64,000 nucleotides of DNA, taken from the NCBI RefSeq assembly GCF_002849655.1, contig NZ_PDNW01000007.1:124001-188000 (forward strand), written 5' to 3'. The DNA is from Pollutimonas subterranea. GTDB taxonomy: Bacteria > Pseudomonadota > Gammaproteobacteria > Burkholderiales > Burkholderiaceae_B. Shown here one piece after another: positions 47,154 to 56,329 of the stretch. The notes under the pieces were generated by a model. It saw nothing but the letters and a program-made list of their open reading frames with translations, did no database searches and was not told where the DNA came from. Position 1 is the stretch's first letter. Every line of letters begins with the position of its first letter. The position numbers and the translations under genes were made by a program.

Positions 47154-48404
47154 CTATTGTTTCTTGAGGATGGTGGTTGCCGACGCTTGATTTTTAGCCG
47201 GCGCAACGGGCGGGCGCGGGCGGATCAGCATGGGCACGAAGCGCCACAGGTAAAGCGCCATGGCGAGAATCCAGCACGCTGCGGCGGCTTGCAGCAGCCA
47301 TCCGCTTGCCACGGATGGCCACAGTGCCGCCAGCCGCAGTACGACGGACGCGATCATAAGGTAGTAGCTGGCGAGCATGCTGCCATCGAGGGCCAATGGC
47401 CGACCCAAATGGCCCAGAGCCGTTCGCGTGAGCATGCCTATGATCAGCACTGCAAATCCGCCCATGCCGATAATATGAACGTGCACTGCGGATCGGGCCA
47501 GTACGCCGACGCCCAGGCCGCTGCTATGCACCGCGGCAAGCAGCAAGCCTATACCCATGACCACGTAACCCAGATACAGTATCCACAACATGGGCTTGTG
47601 CAGTACAGCCAAGGGCTTCCAGCTTGCTACTTGCCACAGGCTGATAACGCCGACAACGCCAAGCGCCGCCGCCATATACACGGGCAGGCCCGCGAGGCCC
47701 AATGCAACAGCCACCGCGCTTAATGCCAACTGCGCCTGGCCGCTGCGCACCTGCATAGGTAGTTCCAGGCCCGGGACCATGCGCATGGCGAAGAAGGGAA
47801 TGACACGCCGGCCGATCAGCAAGGCGATGATAGCCATGAAGATCAGGCCGAGATCGAAACGCTGCATGAGCAATAGGTAGTCGCCGGCCAGTGCCGCCTT
47901 CAGATAAAGCACATTAGCGACCCCCAGCCCCAGGATCAGCCATGGCACGCCATAATTCCGGCGACTTTTTCCTTTCAGCATGACCCGCAGCAGGCATAGT
48001 GCGCTGATGGCAAAAAATGCGGATTCACTGACGGCCGCTATCCAGAAGCCTGTTGTGCCACCAAACAGGTAACCCAGACGTGCAAGCAGCCAGAGCCCGG
48101 TAACCAGGGCCAGCGGTGCTCCTTTCAATGGATTGAATCCTGTCCAGGTAGCGCTGGCGGTGAGAAGGAAAGCAACGGCAATCGTGGCAATAAAGCCCCA
48201 TAGCATTTCGTGGGCATGCCACGCTACAGCCGATAGCGGCTGGCCGATGAGTTGAGGTGCAAAGACCCACAATGCAATCGAGATCAAGGCCCAGGCCGCG
48301 CCTGCAATATAAAGGGGGCGAAATCCGAGTCCCAGGAAGGCGGTCATGTCGGGGCGGCTGCTCGATGCCGCCGTGCTTCTTTCGGTTTGATTCAGGCTAG
48401 ACAT
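47154..48404 (-). CDS. nnrS: NnrS family membrane protein
   Basis: A 416-residue polytopic membrane protein with about 12 helices, and His residues in HAHEMLWGFIATIAVAFLLTA (in part) and HIIGMGGFAVLIIGMLTR that fit haem/copper ligands. NnrS proteins protect against nitrosative stress by limiting metal-NO complexes. Its ATG overlaps the haemoglobin stop by 8 nt. Confidence 0.91.
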   Translation of the reverse strand: MSSLNQTERSTAASSSRPDMTAFLGLGFRPLYIAGAAWALISIALWVFAPQLIGQPLSAVAWHAHEMLWGFIATIAVAFLLTASATWTGFNPLKGAPLALVTGLWLLARLGYLFGGTTGFWIAAVSESAFFAISALCLLRVMLKGKSRRNYGVPWLILGLGVANVLYLKAALAGDYLLLMQRFDLGLIFMAIIALLIGRRVIPFFAMRMVPGLELPMQVRSGQAQLALSAVAVALGLAGLPVYMAAALGVVGVISLWQVASWKPLAVLHKPMLWILYLGYVVMGIGLLLAAVHSSGLGVGVLARSAVHVHIIGMGGFAVLIIGMLTRTALGHLGRPLALDGSMLASYYLMIASVVLRLAALWPSVASGWLLQAAAACWILAMALYLWRFVPMLIRPRPPVAPAKNQASATTILKKQ

Positions 48405-48801
48405 TTCCTAACTCCGAGGGGATGCGATTGGGTTCGTTATTCATTTGATATCCATACCACAGGCTGCGGGCAATACGCTGCGCGTATTCCTCGGCACGCT
48501 CGGCGAGTGCGCGATTCGGTAGCTCTTCGGTCGTATCATGGAACAGCGCCAGCCAGTGTTTGAACATGTTGCCGTTCAAGTCGGGCAATGCGACATGCTT
48601 GGGCATGGGAGTGCCGTTATAGGTGCCGGCACCGATCAACAAGGACGACCAGAACCGGACCATGATCTTCAAGTGCGTGTCCCAATCGGAGATATGCTGG
48701 TTGAAGACTGGACCCAGCATGGCATCTGCCCGGACCCGATCGTAAAACCCATAAACCAGGGTGCTGATTTCTTCTTCGGTACAGAGTTCGGATCTATCCA
48801 T
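48397..48801 (-). CDS. Group III truncated haemoglobin
   Basis: A 134-residue 2-on-2 globin of group III. Visible features are FYDRVRADAMLGPVFNQHISDWDTHL, the FWSSLLIGAGTYNG helix and proximal region, and KHWLALFHDTTEEL. Such proteins bind O2 and NO and are linked to NO detoxification in Campylobacter and others. It is the first gene of the operon behind the NsrR-type box. Confidence 0.9.
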   Translation of the reverse strand: MDRSELCTEEEISTLVYGFYDRVRADAMLGPVFNQHISDWDTHLKIMVRFWSSLLIGAGTYNGTPMPKHVALPDLNGNMFKHWLALFHDTTEELPNRALAERAEEYAQRIARSLWYGYQMNNEPNRIPSELGNV

Positions 48802-48853
48802 GGGGTTGTCCTGCGAGGGCGGTGAAAATGCACGGGCATGCGGCCACGAGCGG

Positions 48854-48888
48854 TTCTATAAGATATATTGTAAAGTAATCTTATAGAA
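48854..48888 (-). promoter_or_regulatory. NsrR-type operator upstream of the truncated haemoglobin operon
   Basis: TTCTATAAGAT (48854-48864) and ATCTTATAGAA (48878-48888) form a perfect 11-bp inverted repeat. Within it, AAGATATATTG, a central T and AAAGTAATCTT make a 23-bp 11-1-11 arrangement (48860-48882) that matches the length and AAGAT/ATCTT ends of known NsrR boxes. The region 48901-49006 holds no gene. Confidence 0.72.
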
Positions 48889-49006
48889 AAATCATGTCAT
48901 AGATGCGCGTTCCGCGATACCTTCGCAACGTGGTGGCCTGCAACCTCTTATCAAGGCGTCGGTGGCGGGGGAGGAATGTAGATACGCCACGCTCAACAAC
49001 GATTCG

Positions 49007-49597
49007 TCACTGATCAGGCAGGCTGGTCTTTCCCGCGCCCAGCGCACGCTGCATAAAGACGACGTCGATCCATTCATTGAACTTGAATCCTGTCGCCATC
49101 TGCGTTCCCGCGTGCGTAAATCCCATGCTCCGATGCAATCCGATGGAGCTGAAATTATTATTGCCTGCGATCACCGCGATCATCTGGCGCCACGGTCCTT
49201 GCTCGCACCGCTCGATAAGCGCGGCGAGCAGCGCCTTCCCCAGGCCTTTTCCCGCCTGATTCTCCGCCAGATAGATGGAATCTTCAATGGTGTACCGGTA
49301 TGCAACCCGCGGTCGATACTGGGCCGCATAACAGTATCCGACCACCTCGCCATCCAGCACCGCAACCAGATAGGGCATTCCCGCTGCAAGTATCCGGACG
49401 CGGCGCTCCAGCATTTCATCGACCGAAGGCGGAACTTCCTCGAAGGTTGCCGTACCATGCAGTACATGCACCGCGTAGATGCGCTGTACGGCTATCATGT
49501 CGTCCGGGGTCGCATCGCGAATGATCAGTGCGGAATCGAGCGTGGCTTCCACGATAGGTCCGGGTCGTGCTGCTTGCGCTATGTTGGCACTGGTCAT
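49007..49597 (-). CDS. GNAT N-acetyltransferase, phosphinothricin acetyltransferase-like
   Basis: A 196-residue GNAT enzyme. The acetyl-CoA loop is ENQAGKGLGKALLAALI and the C-terminal MGFTHAGTQMATGFKFNEWIDVVFMQR (in part) is typical of the Pat/Bar subgroup, which acetylates phosphinothricin, methionine sulfoximine or related amino acids. ATG 49597 follows GAGGA; the longer frame to 49654 would overlap the divergent gene start. The true substrate is unknown. Confidence 0.88.
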   Translation of the reverse strand: MTSANIAQAARPGPIVEATLDSALIIRDATPDDMIAVQRIYAVHVLHGTATFEEVPPSVDEMLERRVRILAAGMPYLVAVLDGEVVGYCYAAQYRPRVAYRYTIEDSIYLAENQAGKGLGKALLAALIERCEQGPWRQMIAVIAGNNNFSSIGLHRSMGFTHAGTQMATGFKFNEWIDVVFMQRALGAGKTSLPDQ

Positions 49598-49653
49598 ACT
49601 ATTTTCCTCAACCTTTTCTCGCCAGCAGCTAGTATAAACATCAGGAGCCAACA

Positions 49654-49995
49654 ATGTCTTTGCCTATCAATTCCCTTAGCGAAACCTTCGCCGTGGCGCC
49701 GCAATTGTCGCCGGAAGACATGCAGGCGGTCGCGGATGCCGGCTTCAAAAGCGTCATCATCAATCGCCCCGACCTTGAAGGTGGCGTCGATCAGCCGTCT
49801 TCAGCCGATGTCATGGCGGCTGCGCGCGCGGCCGGCCTGTCCGTCGAGTATCAGCCTGTGGTCTCCGGATCCATGACTGCCGACGATGTCGCCCGTTTTG
49901 CGGTGCTTCTGAAAGAATTGCCCCAGCCGATCCTGGCCTATTGCCGTACGGGCACGCGCTGCTCGCACCTGTTCCAGGCTGCCACTACACGTTGA
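49654..49995 (+). CDS. TIGR01244/DUF442 phosphatase-like protein
   Basis: A 113-residue protein of the beta-lactamase hydrolase-like/DUF442 family. The CRTGTRC loop (Cx5R-type) resembles dual-specificity phosphatase or rhodanese active sites. AGGAG precedes the ATG. Relatives are linked to sulfide or persulfide handling (Blh/BigR-type clusters), but no such cluster is here. Confidence 0.85.
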   Translation: MSLPINSLSETFAVAPQLSPEDMQAVADAGFKSVIINRPDLEGGVDQPSSADVMAAARAAGLSVEYQPVVSGSMTADDVARFAVLLKELPQPILAYCRTGTRCSHLFQAATTR

Positions 49996-50083
49996 TCTGG
50001 ATCAATTTGAGGGTGTATACCCGGTGTTTTTTCCAGTCACTTCCGGTTAAGCTCTACGTATCCGATAACAAAAGGACAACACC

Positions 50084-50551
50084 ATGTTCAAGAAGATACT
50101 AATTCCAACCGACGGCTCTGCCTTGTCAGCACAGGCTGCCAACAAGGGTGTGTGCTTTGCTCGGGAAATGGGTGCGGAGGTCGTTGCGCTGTACGTGACC
50201 CAGCCTTTTGCCGCCACGGTAGGGTTCGACGGCATGGCAGCCGCTTATGCCATTACTGACGAAGACTACGACAAGACTGCCAGGGAACAGGCACAAAAAT
50301 ATCTCAAGGCGGTTCTTGATCGTGCCGAAACCGCAGGCGTAAAAGCCACTGGCAAGGCAGTCTCCAATTTCAATGTGGCCGATGGCCTGGTACAGGCCGC
50401 AGAAGAAGAAGGCTGCGATCTCATCTTCATCGGCAGTCATGGCCGCAGCGGCTTGTCGCGTCTGCTCCTGGGCAGTGTTACCGTCAAGGTACTGGGTTTG
50501 GCCAAAACCGCGGTTCTGGTTTATCGCGTCAAGGAATCCGAGAAGAGCTAG
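50084..50551 (+). CDS. Universal stress protein
   Basis: A 155-residue UspA-family protein with the ATP-binding GSHGRSGLSRLLLGSVT motif near the C-terminus and IPTDGSALS near the N-terminus. AAAGGA lies upstream of the ATG. A perfect terminator hairpin follows. Confidence 0.92.
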   Translation: MFKKILIPTDGSALSAQAANKGVCFAREMGAEVVALYVTQPFAATVGFDGMAAAYAITDEDYDKTAREQAQKYLKAVLDRAETAGVKATGKAVSNFNVADGLVQAAEEEGCDLIFIGSHGRSGLSRLLLGSVTVKVLGLAKTAVLVYRVKESEKS

Positions 50552-50572
50552 CAGCTTCAAGGGGTATGCATA

Positions 50573-50618
50573 AAAAGCCACCGCCGTTCAGTGAAAGCTG
50601 AACGGCGGTGGCTTTTTT
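50573..50618. terminator. Perfect 19-bp bidirectional terminator
   Basis: AAAAGCCACCGCCGTTCAG (50573-50591) pairs fully with CTGAACGGCGGTGGCTTTT (50598-50616) around a 6-nt loop, with A and T runs on the two sides. It serves the convergent stress protein gene and the small MFS subunit gene. Confidence 0.9.
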
Positions 50619-50633
50619 AAAATGTGTGTCGTG

Positions 50634-50753
50634 TTACTTGAACAAGGCGCCGGCCTTGATCAGCGTTTCCCATACACCGATAGCCAGCGGCACGCCGACA
50701 TACAGCCAAAAGATCACGAGAAGGACGGGTGAGGTAGTGTTGCGTTGTTCCAT
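50634..50753 (-). CDS. 39-residue membrane protein, MFS transporter small-subunit type
   Basis: A short gene encoding MEQRNTTSPVLLVIFWLYVG and a further 19 residues ending GALFK, with one transmembrane helix. GGAG lies 9 nt before the ATG. It follows the OFA transporter gene by 15 nt in the same direction. Similar tiny proteins are found next to OFA/OxlT transporters in Proteobacteria, so a small-subunit role is likely but inferred. Confidence 0.8.
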   Translation of the reverse strand: MEQRNTTSPVLLVIFWLYVGVPLAIGVWETLIKAGALFK

Positions 50754-50768
50754 GTTGGATCTCCTGGA

Positions 50769-52166
50769 TTATTTGACTGCGACAGCGGGCGTGAATGATG
50801 CATGATCGCCGCTCATGTGATGACGCGTGGCGACCGGGCGTACCATCCAGTTGCAGACAAACCCGACAATGAGAAGGGCGGCCATCAGGTACATCGTGAC
50901 CGTGTACGCTTGTGCCGGCGGCACGCCCTGGTCAACCTGGTATTGGCGAATATAGTTCACCAGTACCGGGCCGAAGACGCCCGCCGCAGCCCAAGCGGTC
51001 AGGAGCCGACCGTGTATTCCACCGACATAGCGCGTACCGAACAGATCTGCCAGATAAGCCGGCACGGTAGAGAAACCGCCGCCGTACATGGAGATGATGA
51101 TTGCGTAGAACAGTACGAACAGGGCAACATTGCCTGAAGCGCCCATGCCAGGGACGAGGAAGTACAGCACCGCACCAAGCACGAAGAAAATGAAGTAGGT
51201 GTTCTTGCGGCCGACATAGTCTGACACCGACGACCAGAAGAAGCGGCCAAGCATATTGGCGAGCGAGAGCACGCCGACAAAACCCGCGGCGGCCGCCGGC
51301 GTGATCGCGCCCTTGAAGCTCTCTTGGATCATCACCGAAGCTTGCCCCAACACGCCGATGCCGGCTGTGACGTTCAGGCAAAGCGCCCACCACAACAGCC
51401 AGAACTGCGGCGTCTTGATGGCTTGGTCGATATGCACGTGATTACGCGTGATCATGGCGTTCTGGGTGGCCGGCGGAGTCCAGCCTGCGGGCTTCCAGTC
51501 AGCCGCCGGTATGCGTATTGTCATGGCGCCGATCATCATGGAGATGAAATACAGGACGCCCATGACGATGAATGTCTGGGTGACGCCTACCGAGGTGGGC
51601 GTCTGGAAATGATTCATCAGCGCTACGGAAAGGGGCGACGCAATGAAGGCGCCGCCGCCAAAGCCCATGATGGCCATGCCGGTTGCCATTCCGCGTTTAT
51701 CCGGAAACCACTTGATGAGCGTGGACACAGGAGATACGTATCCGATACCCAGCCCTATGCCGCCCAGTACGCCGTATCCGAGGTAGACCAGCCATATCTG
51801 GTGCAGGGCAACCCCGGCGGAAGCGACGAGAAATCCGCCGCCAAAACAGCAGGCGGCCACGAACATAGCTTTGCGTGGACCGACCTCTTCCAGCCATTTG
51901 CCGGCGAAGGCGGCAGACAGGCCCAGGAATACGATCGCGATACTGAATATCCAGCCTAGCGTAGGCAAGCCCCAGTCGCCGGCAGCGGGCTGGTTGATGC
52001 CCAGCAGCTTGGTCATGGGGTTGTTGAATACGGAGAATGCGTAGGCCTGGCCTATGCATAAATGGACGGCGAGCGCCGCCGGCGGAATCATCCAGCGGTT
52101 GAATCCAGGTGCAGCGGTAATGCGTTCCTTGCTAAAGAAACCGTGTTTTGTCGAGCGTGTGCTCAT
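50769..52166 (-). CDS. OFA-family MFS transporter (oxalate/formate antiporter type)
   Basis: A 465-residue MFS protein with 12 helices. It has the OFA-like GLSAAFAGKWLEEVGPRKAM loop, GYVSPVSTLIKWFPDKRGMATG and VSDYVGRKNT motifs. Placed after fdsD, it may move formate or oxalate. It is 70 nt downstream of fdsD on the same strand. Confidence 0.9.
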   Translation of the reverse strand: MSTRSTKHGFFSKERITAAPGFNRWMIPPAALAVHLCIGQAYAFSVFNNPMTKLLGINQPAAGDWGLPTLGWIFSIAIVFLGLSAAFAGKWLEEVGPRKAMFVAACCFGGGFLVASAGVALHQIWLVYLGYGVLGGIGLGIGYVSPVSTLIKWFPDKRGMATGMAIMGFGGGAFIASPLSVALMNHFQTPTSVGVTQTFIVMGVLYFISMMIGAMTIRIPAADWKPAGWTPPATQNAMITRNHVHIDQAIKTPQFWLLWWALCLNVTAGIGVLGQASVMIQESFKGAITPAAAAGFVGVLSLANMLGRFFWSSVSDYVGRKNTYFIFFVLGAVLYFLVPGMGASGNVALFVLFYAIIISMYGGGFSTVPAYLADLFGTRYVGGIHGRLLTAWAAAGVFGPVLVNYIRQYQVDQGVPPAQAYTVTMYLMAALLIVGFVCNWMVRPVATRHHMSGDHASFTPAVAVK

Positions 52167-52236
52167 TGCGTCTCCCTTTGGGCCGTTTGATCGCGGCTTG
52201 TTATATAGGTGCGGATGGGTAGGTACTGCGGAAAAA

Positions 52237-52500
52237 TCAGTCGGTGACGGCCGCTTTGGGCGTAAGCCGTTCCTTGTTCTGGGTAAGTGCGATCAGCACG
52301 AGCTCGCAGAGGGCGAGGTCGCCGTGGCGGCCATCAGGTTGAGCCTCGAGGAAATCAAGCATGGCAATACGCATGCGAGGCGCCCAGAATTTTTGTATAT
52401 GGTTGGCGATGCCCTCGATACCTTCTTCGCGATCCGGCATGGATTCGAAGAAGCTGCCGATGCGGTTGGCCAGGCGGATCAGGTGGTCGACATTATTCAA
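52237..52500 (-). CDS. fdsD: Formate dehydrogenase delta subunit
   Basis: An 87-residue FdsD protein (LIRLANRIGSFFESMPDREEG, IANHIQKFWAPRMR in part), required in Cupriavidus for assembly of the soluble NAD-dependent formate dehydrogenase. It overlaps fdhD by 4 nt. Confidence 0.94.
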   Translation of the reverse strand: MNNVDHLIRLANRIGSFFESMPDREEGIEGIANHIQKFWAPRMRIAMLDFLEAQPDGRHGDLALCELVLIALTQNKERLTPKAAVTD

Positions 52501-53360
52501 GGTTGAGCTCCTTTGTTGCCGAGGTATTCGGGATGGCTATAAACGGTGAACAGGTTTTCGCGGGCAAAGCCCGCCAGCAGCACGTTGAGTTCTTCTGCCA
52601 TGGCCACCGCGTAGGTGGTTGGCGCCGAGACCGCGACAAGCACCGGCATGTGCGCCGCGGCAGCCTTTTGAACCATTTCGAAACTGGCGCGGCTGGAAAT
52701 GACGGTGATTCCGTCCGCGGTGTCGTGGGAATGCCGCAGCATATGGCCGATGAGCTTGTCCAGCGCATTATGTCTTCCGACATCTTCGCGGACGTGCAGG
52801 ATGTCGCCAGCACTGGTGGCCCAGCCGGCCGCGTGGGTGGCTCCGGTCAACAGGTGCAGCGGCTGCAAGGCGCGCAATTGTTCCGCGGCCTTCACGATCG
52901 CAGCCGGGTCATGTCCGCCTGCCCGGGAAGCGACGGGAGGTAATGCACGGCGTACTTCGTCCAGGCTTTCGATGCCGCATAGCCCGCAACCTGTCCGCCC
53001 GGCCAGGCTGCGCCGCCGCAGCTTGAGCTCGTTCAGGCAGGCGCTTGCAATGGTGGCCTGGATGATGAGCCCTTGTTCCGTCTCGACGATGTCAAGGTCG
53101 TAAACGTCGGAGGCGCCGCGGATTATGCCCTCGGTGAAGGAAAAACCATAGGCGAGGTCTTCGAGATCAACGGGTGTTGCCAGCAATGTGGCATGGCTGA
53201 TACCGTTGTACTCCAGCGCAACCGGTACCTCTTGGGCCAGTTCGTCGAGTTCGGCGCGGTCGGCCACGTTCCGGCCCGCCCGCACTACGCGACGGGTGCC
53301 GTGGCCCGCCGCCGGTGAGGCGGGGCCTGCTTGCGCGAGGGATGACTCGGTGAGTTTCAC
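52497..53360 (-). CDS. fdhD: Formate dehydrogenase accessory sulfurtransferase FdhD
   Basis: A 287-residue protein that carries sulfur from IscS to the molybdenum cofactor of formate dehydrogenase. The TGCGLCGIESLDEV segment holds the Cx2C motif, and EDVGRHNALDKLIGH binds the cofactor. It lies 6 nt after fdsA. Confidence 0.95.
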   Translation of the reverse strand: MKLTESSLAQAGPASPAAGHGTRRVVRAGRNVADRAELDELAQEVPVALEYNGISHATLLATPVDLEDLAYGFSFTEGIIRGASDVYDLDIVETEQGLIIQATIASACLNELKLRRRSLAGRTGCGLCGIESLDEVRRALPPVASRAGGHDPAAIVKAAEQLRALQPLHLLTGATHAAGWATSAGDILHVREDVGRHNALDKLIGHMLRHSHDTADGITVISSRASFEMVQKAAAAHMPVLVAVSAPTTYAVAMAEELNVLLAGFARENLFTVYSHPEYLGNKGAQP

Positions 53361-53366
53361 CTTCGG

Positions 53367-56318
53367 CTACTCCTGCGCGCTCAGTACAGGAGCGGCCTCG
53401 GGAACTGGTACTGGCTCTGGTACTGGTTGTGCCGGATTGACGGCGGGCTGTGCCGATTCCTGCCCTTCGCGCTGCCGGCCATCGAGCAGGTTCTGCTGGA
53501 CATCGCTGAAGCGCGACCATCCCGCCTGCCACGTCGACGGCTCGGAAACCAGCCTGGCCTGCACCGCGGTGACTTTGTACTCGGGGCAGTCGGTGGCCCA
53601 GTCGGTATTGTCGGTCGTGACCACGTTGGCGCCCGATTCGGGGAAGTGGAAGGTGGTGTAGACCACGCCTGGCTGCACGCGTTCGGTAATGTCGGCGCGC
53701 AATACGGTTTCTCCGGAACGGCTTTGCACGGCGACCATATCGCCTTGGCGAATACCGCGGTCTTCGGCATCGTGCGGGTGCATTTCAAGTAGATCTTCGC
53801 TATGCCACAGCACATTGGGCGTGCGCCGGGTTTGAGCGCCGACGTTGTATTGCGACAGGATCCGTCCTGTGGTGAGCAGCAAGGGGTACTTTCGGGTGCT
53901 GCGTTCGTCGCTGGGCACATACTTGGTAATGACGAACCGGCCCTTGCCCCGCACGAATTCGTCAACGTGCATGATGGGCGTGCCATCGGGGGCCTCGGCA
54001 TTGCAGGGCCATTGGACGCTGCCGCCGAGCTCGTCGATTTTCTTGAACGAGACACCCGAAAAAGTGGGGGTCAGGCGAGCGATCTCGTCCATGATCTGAC
54101 TGGGATGGCGGTAGTCCATGGGGTAGCCCAGCGCGTTGGACAGGGCGCACGTGACTTCCCAGTCGGCCAGGCCCGCTTTCGGTTGCATGACTTGGCGAAC
54201 CCGCGATATCCGGCGCTCGGCATTGGTGAATGTTCCGTCTTTTTCGAGGAACGATGAGCCGGGCAGGAATACGTGGGCATACTTTGCGGTTTCGTTCAGG
54301 AAGATGTCCTGGACGATGATGCATTCCATGGACGCCAGCGCTTTGGCCACGTGTTGTGTATTCGGGTCGGACTGTACGATATCCTCGCCCTGGCAATACA
54401 AGCCCTTGAACGATCCGCTGATGGCGGCGTCGAACATATTGGGTATGCGTAGGCCCGGTTCAGGCTGCAGCTTGACGCCCCAGTCCTGTTCGAACTGTGC
54501 GCGCACGACGTTGTCGGATATGTGCCGATAGCCGGGCAGTTCGTGTGGAAACGAGCCCATGTCGCAGGAGCCCTGCACATTGTTCTGGCCGCGCAATGGG
54601 TTGACGCCCACGCCCTCGCGTCCCAGGTTGCCGGTGGCCATGGCAAGGTTGGCAATAGCCATGACGGTGGTGGAACCCTGGCTGTGTTCGGTGACGCCCA
54701 GCCCGTAGTAGATGGAACCGTTGCCGTGGGTGGCGAACAGTCGTGCTGCGGCGCGCAGGTCCAGTGCTGAAACGCCGGTTACGGCTTCCATGGCTTCCGG
54801 CGAGTTTTCAGCTTGAGACACGAAGTCGCGCCATTGCTGGAATGCCGGGGCTTCGCAGCGTTGGGCAACGAAGGCTTCGTCGATGAGGCCCTCGGTCGCG
54901 ATAACATGCGCCATGGACGTGAGCAGGGCTGTGTTGGTGCCGGGTCGGACCGGCAGGTGGTAGTCGGCCTTTACATGAGGCGCGCTGACGAACTCGATCT
55001 GGCGCGGGTCAATGACGATGAGTTTTGCACCTTGGCGCAGGCGGCTTTTCAGGCGCGAGGCGAATACGGGGTGAGCCGCACTGGGATTGGCGCCCATGAT
55101 GATGACGACATCGGTATGCATGACCGAATCGAAGGTCTGGGTGCCCGCTGATTCGCCCAGGGTGGTCTTTAGCCCATAACCGGTCGGCGAATGGCACACC
55201 CGTGCGCAGGTATCGACGTTATTGGTGCCGAAAGCGGCCCGTACGAGTTTCTGAACGAGATAGGTTTCTTCGTTGGTGCAGCGCGAGGAGGTGATGCCGC
55301 CTATGGAATCACGCCCATACTTGGACTGTATGCGCTTGAGCTCGGACGCCGCGTAGCCGATTGCTTCTTCCCAGCTGACCTCGCGCCATGGTTGTGAAAT
55401 GTCGCTGCGTATCATGGGCTTGAGCATTCGGTCTTCGTGGGTGGCATAGCCCCAGGCGAAGCGGCCCTTGACGCACGAGTGGCCGTGGTTGGCTTTGCCG
55501 TCTTTCCAGGGCACCATGCGTACCACTTCCTGGCCTTTCATTTCGGCCTTGAAGGCGCAACCCACGCCGCAATAGGCACAGGTCGTGATGACCGAATGTT
55601 CGGCCTGCCCCATGTCGATGACAGTCTTTTCAGTAAGTGATGAGGTGGGACAGGCTTGAACGCAGGCGCCACATGAAACGCAATCGCTTTCAAGGAAGGA
55701 ATCGTTCTGACCGGCAGTGATGCGCGATTCAAAACCCCGCCCGTCCACGGTTAGTGCAAACGTCCCTTGGACCTCGTCGCAGGCACGGACGCAGCGGCTG
55801 CATACAATGCATTTGGACGGATCGTAGGCAAAGTAAGGATTGGATTCATCGGTGGCGTCGTGGAGATGATTGGCGCCGTCATAGCCATAGCGCACATTGC
55901 GCAGGCCCACGACGCCCGCCATGTCTTGCAGTTCGCAGTCGCCATTAGCGGGACACGTCAGGCAGTCCAGCGGATGATCGGAGATGTACAGCTCCATGAC
56001 GCCGCGGCGAAGTTCGTGCAGCTTGGGCGTTTCGGTCCAGATGACCATTCCGGCTTCGACCGGCGTGGTGCACGAGGCAGGATAACCGCGACGGCCTTCG
56101 ATCTGTACGAGGCACAAGCGGCATGAGCCGAATGCTTCCAGGTTGTCGGTGGCACAGAGTTTTGGGATATTGATGCCCGCTTCAGCGGCCGCACGCATGA
56201 CAGATGTGCCTACGGCTACGTCCACGTCCGTGCCATCGATGGTAATTTGAACGGTTTGCGTGCTGATCGAGGCAGGGGTGCCGAAATCGCGGTCACGTTT
56301 AACGACGGTTTCGAACAT
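53367..56318 (-). CDS. fdsA: NAD-dependent formate dehydrogenase alpha subunit
   Basis: The 983-residue catalytic subunit, oxidising formate to CO2. The N-terminus carries a [2Fe-2S] ferredoxin domain (CATDNLEAFGSCRLC), a His/Cys cluster (HPLDCLTCPANGDC), two [4Fe-4S] sites (CSRCVRAC, CVSCGACVQAC) and the molybdopterin domain with its own [4Fe-4S] (CAYCGVGC). The likely Mo ligand is Cys in ARVCHSP, so this is not a selenocysteine enzyme. The C-terminus is Pro/Glu-rich. Confidence 0.96.
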   Translation of the reverse strand: MFETVVKRDRDFGTPASISTQTVQITIDGTDVDVAVGTSVMRAAAEAGINIPKLCATDNLEAFGSCRLCLVQIEGRRGYPASCTTPVEAGMVIWTETPKLHELRRGVMELYISDHPLDCLTCPANGDCELQDMAGVVGLRNVRYGYDGANHLHDATDESNPYFAYDPSKCIVCSRCVRACDEVQGTFALTVDGRGFESRITAGQNDSFLESDCVSCGACVQACPTSSLTEKTVIDMGQAEHSVITTCAYCGVGCAFKAEMKGQEVVRMVPWKDGKANHGHSCVKGRFAWGYATHEDRMLKPMIRSDISQPWREVSWEEAIGYAASELKRIQSKYGRDSIGGITSSRCTNEETYLVQKLVRAAFGTNNVDTCARVCHSPTGYGLKTTLGESAGTQTFDSVMHTDVVIIMGANPSAAHPVFASRLKSRLRQGAKLIVIDPRQIEFVSAPHVKADYHLPVRPGTNTALLTSMAHVIATEGLIDEAFVAQRCEAPAFQQWRDFVSQAENSPEAMEAVTGVSALDLRAAARLFATHGNGSIYYGLGVTEHSQGSTTVMAIANLAMATGNLGREGVGVNPLRGQNNVQGSCDMGSFPHELPGYRHISDNVVRAQFEQDWGVKLQPEPGLRIPNMFDAAISGSFKGLYCQGEDIVQSDPNTQHVAKALASMECIIVQDIFLNETAKYAHVFLPGSSFLEKDGTFTNAERRISRVRQVMQPKAGLADWEVTCALSNALGYPMDYRHPSQIMDEIARLTPTFSGVSFKKIDELGGSVQWPCNAEAPDGTPIMHVDEFVRGKGRFVITKYVPSDERSTRKYPLLLTTGRILSQYNVGAQTRRTPNVLWHSEDLLEMHPHDAEDRGIRQGDMVAVQSRSGETVLRADITERVQPGVVYTTFHFPESGANVVTTDNTDWATDCPEYKVTAVQARLVSEPSTWQAGWSRFSDVQQNLLDGRQREGQESAQPAVNPAQPVPEPVPVPEAAPVLSAQE

Positions 56319-56329
56319 GGCTGGCTCCG

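Noticed and set aside
48892-49077. A 61-codon minus-strand frame between the NsrR box and the GNAT gene
   Set aside because: It overlaps the end of the GNAT gene, lacks a clear RBS and has no recognisable features.
53367-56318. Selenocysteine-type formate dehydrogenase
   Set aside because: The frame contains no internal TGA, and the likely Mo ligand position (ARVCHSP) is an ordinary Cys.
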